Assembly (NCBI GenBank): GCA_016716385.1
Contig: JADJWL010000002.1
Coordinates: forward strand, 310,001-374,000
Direction of reading: 5' to 3'
DNA length: 64,000 bases
DNA from: Bryobacterales bacterium
GTDB lineage: Bacteria > Acidobacteriota > Terriglobia > Bryobacterales > Bryobacteraceae
The translations under genes and the position numbers were made by a program. Below, piece after piece: positions 59,201 through 64,000 of this stretch. The notes under the pieces are model-generated. The model was not told where the DNA came from. It saw only the letters and a program-made list of their open reading frames with translations, and made no database searches. How positions within the stretch are numbered: position 1 is the first letter of the stretch; each line of letters begins with the position of its first letter.

Positions 59201-60388
59201 TCAGCGACCGGGAAGTCCGCCAAAGCGCGCGCGGAAGCGCTCGAATATGCCCGGCCGGGCAGGCTCGGGCTCCGACAAGTCCCCATCGGCGAGGAGGGCG
59301 GGCTCTCCACGGCCGGCTTCCCGCTCCGGCAGGTCATGGAGAAACCGGGCCGAGGTTCCCGTGAAGCTATAGTACCGGCGCACTCGTTCGCCTTGGCGGT
59401 TCAAAGTGGGAAACGAGAATCCGTTCACAACGCCCTCGCCCGTCTTTTCGAGCAGAATTGGGTAGTAGCCGGTGAGGTTCCGGACGATGAAGCCGGTTTC
59501 GTACCGGTGCCGGCGCGCGCTCCAGACGAAGATGCGGACGCTGTCGAAGTCATGAAGCTGATTTCGCCGCTCCACCGTCGCCCACATCCAGTTCTGCTTG
59601 CGTAGTTCTCCATCGCGCACTTCGCCCATGCGGAAGTACGCCATGATGCGCCGGCGCTCCGCGTACTGCGCCACTTCGTCGGGGACATCCATGAACAGGC
59701 GGCTGGTCAGGACCCACCCGGCCTGCCCCGACTTGTTGCGGATGAGCGTCCAGTCATCCTTCGGAAGATCCTCCGCCACTGCCGGCTGTTCGGCGACCGA
59801 AAGCCGCAGCCAGTGCGGCGGCAAGGCCGGGGCAGCGGGCATCGGGAGGGCAAGAGCGTCCATGGGTTCGGGGGCCGGTTTCGGTTCGGGCGACGCCACG
59901 CGGGCCAGGAGTTGGCGGCGCACCGGCCGCGAGTCGCGGAGTTCGACCCGGTGTTCGAGAACTTCGACCCGCTCGTCCTGCTGAATCTGGACGAAGCTGG
60001 GTGACCAGCGGGCCGGCTCGATGTGCACGTTCAGCAGATCGAAGACGGTCGCGACGCCCTGAGGCGGCATCCTGCCGGACTCGATGGCCAACTGGCGCAA
60101 CGCATCCATCTCGCGTGCGGTGAGCAGGGAGCGCTCATGCGTCCAGCCTTCCGCCGCGCTGCTGGTCCGGACTTTGACGAAGCTGCGCCGGGTTCCGATG
60201 ATCTGCACCTTGTCGCCGTGGCGCAGGGTAGCAACCGTGTCGGACCGCGGGCCGATTTCCTCACGGATCACGAGGGTGGCAGGGCCGATGAACGCCTCGC
60301 CCACAGCAGGCGCGGGTCGGGGACCGCTGGCGCACCCAGCCGTCACCAGGCAGAGCAGCACAGCGAAGGAGGTGAATCGCCTTGCCAT
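59201..60388 (-). CDS. SH3-like domain lipoprotein
   Basis: A 395-residue lipoprotein: the start at 60388 gives the lipobox LVTAGC, acylated at about residue 18. Residues 30-95 form a bacterial SH3 domain (ATLRHGDKVQIIGTRRSFVKVRTSSAAEGWTHERSL); a second SH3-like segment ends at SGQAGWVLTSRLFM near 235. The C-terminal half (NQLHDFDSVRIFVWSARRHRYETGFIVRN) contains a domain with YYPILLEKTGEGVVNGFSF; this is not recognised. Such proteins usually bind peptidoglycan or act at the envelope. Convergent with the serine hydrolase gene. Confidence 0.75.
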   Translation of the reverse strand: MARRFTSFAVLLCLVTAGCASGPRPAPAVGEAFIGPATLVIREEIGPRSDTVATLRHGDKVQIIGTRRSFVKVRTSSAAEGWTHERSLLTAREMDALRQLAIESGRMPPQGVATVFDLLNVHIEPARWSPSFVQIQQDERVEVLEHRVELRDSRPVRRQLLARVASPEPKPAPEPMDALALPMPAAPALPPHWLRLSVAEQPAVAEDLPKDDWTLIRNKSGQAGWVLTSRLFMDVPDEVAQYAERRRIMAYFRMGEVRDGELRKQNWMWATVERRNQLHDFDSVRIFVWSARRHRYETGFIVRNLTGYYPILLEKTGEGVVNGFSFPTLNRQGERVRRYYSFTGTSARFLHDLPEREAGRGEPALLADGDLSEPEPARPGIFERFRARFGGLPGR

Positions 60389-60443
60389 CGCTCGGTATTT
60401 CCCAGTGTACCGAACGGAATCAACCAGTACCAGTACGACGCCG

Positions 60444-61463
60444 TTACGATGCGGCAGCCTGAACAGGAACTGGACTGAGCCTGCCGCGCAGTTCGGATTC
60501 CAGTGCAGCCGCACATTGCGGATTGTCGCGGAGGAACTGCTTGGCCTGCTCGCGGCCTTGTCCCCAGCGTTCGCCGTTGCGGGCGTACCAGGCGCCGTTC
60601 TTTTCCACCGCGCCCTCCGCGACGGCGATGTCGAGCAGATCGCCCTCGCGCGAGATGCCCTCGCCGAACAGAACGTCGAACTCGGCTTCGCGAAACGGAG
60701 CGGCGACCTTGTTCTTCACCACTTTGACCTTGGTGCGGTTACCGGCGACGGTGTCTCCGTCCTTGATGGCGCCGGTACGGCGGACTTCCAGCCTGACCGA
60801 GGAGTAGAACTTGAGCGCCCGGCCACCTGTTGTGGTTTCGGGATTCCCGAACATGACACCGATCTTCTCCCGGACCTGATTCAGGAACAGCAGGCAGGTC
60901 TGAGCGCGGGCGGCAATGGCGGTGAGTTTCCGTAGCGCCTGCGACATGAGCCTGGCGTGAAGTCCGACGTGGCTGTCGCCCATCTCGCCGTCGAGTTCCG
61001 CCTTGGGAACCAGGGCGGCAACCGAGTCCACCACGATCAGGTCGAAAGCGAGGCTCTGCACCAGAGCGCCGGCAATCTCGAGAGCCTGTTCGCCGTAGTC
61101 GGGTTGGGAGACCAGCAGATCGTCGATCTGGACGCCCAGTTTCCGCGCGTACTGCGGATCGAGAGCATGCTCCGCGTCGATGAACGCCGCGGCGCCGCCA
61201 AGACGCTGGGCGGACGCGATCGCGTGCAACGCAAGCGTCGTCTTCCCTGAAGCTTCCGGCCCGTAGACTTCGACGACCCGGCCGCGCGGGAGCCCTCCCA
61301 CTCCGAGCGCCACGTCGAGGGCAAGTGACCCCGTCGGGATCACCTCGACCGGGACGACGGCCTTGCTGCCGAGGCGCAGGATCGCCCCGGCGCCGAACTG
61401 TTTCTCCATCTTGGACAGGGCGAGGTCGATCGCGCGCTGGCGTTCAGCAAGGGAAACGGGCAT
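60444..61463 (-). CDS. recA: Recombinase RecA
   Basis: A 339-residue RecA with all landmarks: GAGAILRLG, GPEASGKTTLALHAIA (Walker A), IDAEHALDPQYA, LIVVDSVAALVPKAELDGEMGD (Walker B), LLFLNQVREKIGVMFGNPETTTGG (L2) and LKFYSSVRLEVRR. It drives strand exchange in recombination and LexA/UmuD cleavage. AGGAGAG precedes the start. I saw no clear LexA box of the types I know in the 93-bp divergent spacer. Confidence 0.98.
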   Translation of the reverse strand: MPVSLAERQRAIDLALSKMEKQFGAGAILRLGSKAVVPVEVIPTGSLALDVALGVGGLPRGRVVEVYGPEASGKTTLALHAIASAQRLGGAAAFIDAEHALDPQYARKLGVQIDDLLVSQPDYGEQALEIAGALVQSLAFDLIVVDSVAALVPKAELDGEMGDSHVGLHARLMSQALRKLTAIAARAQTCLLFLNQVREKIGVMFGNPETTTGGRALKFYSSVRLEVRRTGAIKDGDTVAGNRTKVKVVKNKVAAPFREAEFDVLFGEGISREGDLLDIAVAEGAVEKNGAWYARNGERWGQGREQAKQFLRDNPQCAAALESELRGRLSPVPVQAAAS

Positions 61464-61556
61464 GGTTCAGCTCTCCTGCTGAATAGTGCGTTCCGGAGCC
61501 GATTCCTCTCAAGAAAATTTTGTCCTGGTGGCTCGAGGGGGCCCGAACGTGACAAC

Positions 61557-63221
61557 ATGACGACGATGCAGAGCTACGTCATCCCCGTTTTGGCACTCCT
61601 GCTTGCCGCCTGCACACAGGCCCCGCGAACCGATGTCCTCATCTACGGCTGTACATCGGGCGCGATCACGGCCGCGGTTCAGGTGAAGAAGATGGGCAAG
61701 TCCGTGCTCATGGTCTGCCCCGAGAAGCATCTCGGCGGACTCACCGCCGGGGGGCTTGGCTGGACCGATTCCGGCAACAAGGCCGTCATCGGCGGCTTGT
61801 CCCGCGAGTTCTACCACCGCGTCTGGCAGCACTACAACAAGCCCGAGGCCTGGCGCTGGCAGAAGCACGAAGAATACGGCAACCGCGGCCAGGGCACCGA
61901 CGCCATGGACCAGGGCGCACGCACGATGTGGATCTTCGAGCCCCACGCGGCCGAGGGCGTCTATGAAGCCTGGGTCCGGGAGATGGAGATCCCCGTCATC
62001 CGCGATGCCTGGCTGGATCGCGAGAAGGGCGTCCGCATGAAGAGCGAACGCATCGCCTCCATCGCGACGCTCGACGGCAGGACGTACCCGGCGCGCATGT
62101 TCATCGACGCCACCTACGAGGGCGACCTGATGGCAGCCGCAGGCGTCGACTACCACGTCGGGCGTGAGTCGATGCAGGTGTACGGTGAGCAGTGGGCCGG
62201 CGTCCAGACCGGCGTCCTGCACCACCGCCATCATTTTGGGGTCCTGAAGACGCCCATTTCGCCCCACGTGGATCCGGACGACCCCGCCAGCGACGTCCTG
62301 GCCCGGATCAACACAGAGCATCCCGGCGAGTACGGCTCGGGCGACCGGAAGATCCAGGCGTATTGCTTCCGCATGTGCCTGACCCAGGTCCCGGAGAACC
62401 GGGTTCCCTTCCCCCGCCCCGCCAACTACGATCCGAAGCAGTACGAACTGCTGCTGCGCATCTTCGACGCCGGATGGCGTGAGACATTCCAGAAGTTCGA
62501 CCCGATTCCCAACTGGAAGACCGACACCAACAATCACGGGCCATTCAGCACAGACAATATCGGCCGCAACTGGGATTATCCCGAAGCCGGCTACGAACGC
62601 CGCCGCGAGATTATCCAGGAACACATCGACTACCAGCAGGGCTGGCTCTACTTCATCGCCAATGATCCGCGGGTTCCGGCGGACGTGCGGACGGAGATGG
62701 CCAAGTGGGGTCTGGCGAAGGATGAATTCGCTGAGACCGGTCACTGGCCGCACCAGATCTACGTCCGCGAGGCGCGCCGGATGGTGGGCCGCTACATCAT
62801 GACCGAGAACGAACTGCTCAAGCGGCGGCCCACGCCCGAGCCCGTCGGGATGGGATCATACGGCATCGACTCGCACAACATCCAGCGCTACATCACACCC
62901 GAAGGCTACGTCCAGAACGAGGGCGACATCGGCGTGTCGACTCAAGGCCCGTACCAGATTTCTTACGGGTCGCTGGTTCCGAAGAAGGGGCAGGCTTCGA
63001 ACCTGCTCGTGCCGGTCGCGGTGTCGAGTTCGCACGTGGCGTACGGGTCTATTCGCATGGAGCCGGTGTTCATGGTCCTGGGCCAATCGGCCGCCACGGC
63101 CGCGGCGATCGCGATTGACTCTGAACTGGACGTCCAGGACGTGCCCTATGACCGTTTGCGGGAACGGCTGCTGGCCGACGGCCAGGTGCTCGAGTTCGCA
63201 AGCGAGCCCGGTTCGCGCTAG
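61557..63221 (+). CDS. FAD-dependent oxidoreductase (FAD_oxidored type), lipoprotein-like
   Basis: A 554-residue protein beginning with a lipoprotein-type signal (VIPVLALLLAACTQAP), then VLIYGCTSGAITAAVQVKKMGKSVLMV (the glycine loop here reads G-C-T-S-G, with Cys at the second Gly), HLGGLTAGGLGWTD, FIDATYEGDLMAAAGVDY and, at the end, MEPVFMVLGQSAATAAAIAID. This is the same PF12831 family as the 1.1 kb gene but of the secreted type often found with polysaccharide-active genes. It starts at 61557 or the third-codon ATG at 61566; neither has a good ribosome site. Divergent from recA. Confidence 0.85.
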   Translation: MTTMQSYVIPVLALLLAACTQAPRTDVLIYGCTSGAITAAVQVKKMGKSVLMVCPEKHLGGLTAGGLGWTDSGNKAVIGGLSREFYHRVWQHYNKPEAWRWQKHEEYGNRGQGTDAMDQGARTMWIFEPHAAEGVYEAWVREMEIPVIRDAWLDREKGVRMKSERIASIATLDGRTYPARMFIDATYEGDLMAAAGVDYHVGRESMQVYGEQWAGVQTGVLHHRHHFGVLKTPISPHVDPDDPASDVLARINTEHPGEYGSGDRKIQAYCFRMCLTQVPENRVPFPRPANYDPKQYELLLRIFDAGWRETFQKFDPIPNWKTDTNNHGPFSTDNIGRNWDYPEAGYERRREIIQEHIDYQQGWLYFIANDPRVPADVRTEMAKWGLAKDEFAETGHWPHQIYVREARRMVGRYIMTENELLKRRPTPEPVGMGSYGIDSHNIQRYITPEGYVQNEGDIGVSTQGPYQISYGSLVPKKGQASNLLVPVAVSSSHVAYGSIRMEPVFMVLGQSAATAAAIAIDSELDVQDVPYDRLRERLLADGQVLEFASEPGSR

Positions 63222-63240
63222 CCGAGGTACACTCTACCCA

Positions 63241-64000
63241 TGCGCCGACGCGATTTTCTTGCCGCCCTGCCGCTTGCCGCCTGCCGGACCGCGGATCTGG
63301 ATCACCCGAATCTCAATGAGGCGGCGGGGCTGATCGACGCGCAGGTGAGCGCACAGAAGATCCGCGCCGCGACGCTGCTGGTGCGGCATGGCTCGCGCCG
63401 CTTCGCCCGCCACTTCGGCGAAGCGCAGTCGATCGATACCGTCTTCCTGCTCGCTTCGATCACTAAGCCCATGACGGCAGCGGGCGTGATGAAGCTCGTC
63501 GAACAGGGAAAGCTCAGCCTGGACGACCCCGCTCACCGGCACCTTCCTGAATTCACTGAAGGCGACCGAAGCAAGGTCACCGTGCGTCACTTGTTGACCC
63601 ACACTTCGGGACTGCCGGACCAGCTTCCCGATACGATCGAACTGCGCCGCCGCCACGCCCCTTTATCGGACTTCGTGATGCGCACGTTCGAGACGCCGCT
63701 GCTATTCGAACCGGGAGCCCGCGTCAGCTATCAGAGCATGGGCATCCTGCTCGCGGCCGAGATCGTCGAACGCATCTCCGGCATGCCTCTCCGCCAGTGG
63801 CTGGCGCAGCAGATCTTCGAGCCGCTCGGCATGCGGAATACGGCGCTCGGCCTGGGGCGATTCCAGATCGCCGATACCGCCAGGAGCCAGGCGGAGTTGG
63901 CCGAGGCGGAATACGGCGGCGACCCGACGGCGGAGACCTGGGACTGGAACAGCCCCTACTGGCGGGACCTCGGAGCGCCTTGGGGAGGCGCCCATTCCAC
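63241..64000 (+). CDS. Serine hydrolase, beta-lactamase fold (5' part only)
   Basis: The first 253 residues of a protein running off the window. After a Tat-like leader (MRRRDFLAALPLAACRTA) comes the class C beta-lactamase/esterase domain with the nucleophile motif SITKPMTAAGVMKLVEQGKL (SxxK), LTHTSGLPDQLP, and the YQS Tyr motif in VSYQSMGILLA. The Lys-Thr-Gly-type third motif lies beyond the edge. It follows the FAD oxidoreductase by 19 bases and may be co-transcribed. Substrate unknown; likely esterase or D-aminopeptidase-like. Confidence 0.88.

Noticed and set aside
61464..61556. LexA (SOS) box upstream of recA
   Set aside because: A GTTC half-site occurs, but no matching second half at a known spacing.
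1..64000. CRISPR array, transposase, integrase, attachment site or prophage
   Set aside because: No spaced direct repeats, DDE or recombinase motifs, or composition break was seen in the window.

Overview
The window is a dense, high-GC stretch of a free-living Gram-negative chromosome. I infer an Acidobacteriota of the Solibacter/Bryobacter type. The reasons are the combination of secreted DUF1501, DUF1800 and DUF1549/DUF1553 proteins, carboxypeptidase-regulatory-like and DUF1080 proteins, an exosortase/PEP-CTERM system, S55 peptidases and a selenoprotein, alongside Gram-negative envelope genes (lpxB, TonB receptor, RND/TolC pump). No rRNA or ribosomal-protein operon is present to confirm this. 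No tRNA, CRISPR array, insertion sequence or prophage was seen.

Layout. 1-2.7 kb: the end of a GntR/FCD regulator overlapping an HpcH aldolase and an FAD oxidoreductase (small catabolic operon). 2.7-7.4 kb: TonB-dependent receptor, a regulatory-like secreted protein and an M20 amidohydrolase. 7.5-13.1 kb: complete RND efflux operon (adaptor, pump, TolC). 13.1-17.5 kb: SulP anion transporter and the three-subunit proton-translocating transhydrogenase (pntAA-pntAB-pntB). 17.5-18.2 kb: 634-bp non-coding stretch with a promoter, hairpin and sigma-54-like site. 18.2-19.1 kb: clpS and a peroxiredoxin-like gene with an in-frame TGA (selenocysteine). 19.1-21.7 kb: reduced Tad pilus cluster (cpaB-tadB-tadC). 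21.7-25.7 kb: DUF1800/DUF1501 pair. 25.9-33.5 kb: PEP-CTERM protein, beta-propeller protein, S55 peptidase, exosortase, EpsI and TauE. 33.5-37 kb: divergent catabolic cluster (metallo-hydrolase, PLP enzyme, SDR against a DapA-like lyase) around a nearly symmetrical operator. 37-43.6 kb: small proteins, a secreted Rossmann-like protein, U32 peptidase, NUDIX, a cut-down ABC ATPase with a Wzt-like tail, and DUF1080. 43.7-50 kb: Mur-ligase-like protein, DUF1549/1553, DUF1501, and one polypeptide joining an ECF sigma factor to its own anti-sigma factor. 50-55.3 kb: cold-shock protein, IF-1, wecB, SirB1-like, a glycosyltransferase-methyltransferase fusion and lpxB. 55.3-64 kb: an M1-peptidase homologue that has lost every catalytic residue, serine hydrolases, a lipoprotein, recA and an FAD oxidoreductase.

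The strongest unusual signals are: (1) the selenocysteine peroxiredoxin-like gene with a SECIS-like hairpin whose loop carries the GGTC of the classical E. coli element; (2) the ECF sigma/RskA fusion, translationally coupled to a secreted DUF1501 protein; (3) the catalytically dead M1 homologue with TPRs; (4) an ABC ATPase lacking its helical subdomain and signature; (5) the symmetrical 35-bp divergent control region at 36.0 kb. Many convergent genes touch or overlap, so the chromosome is very compact.
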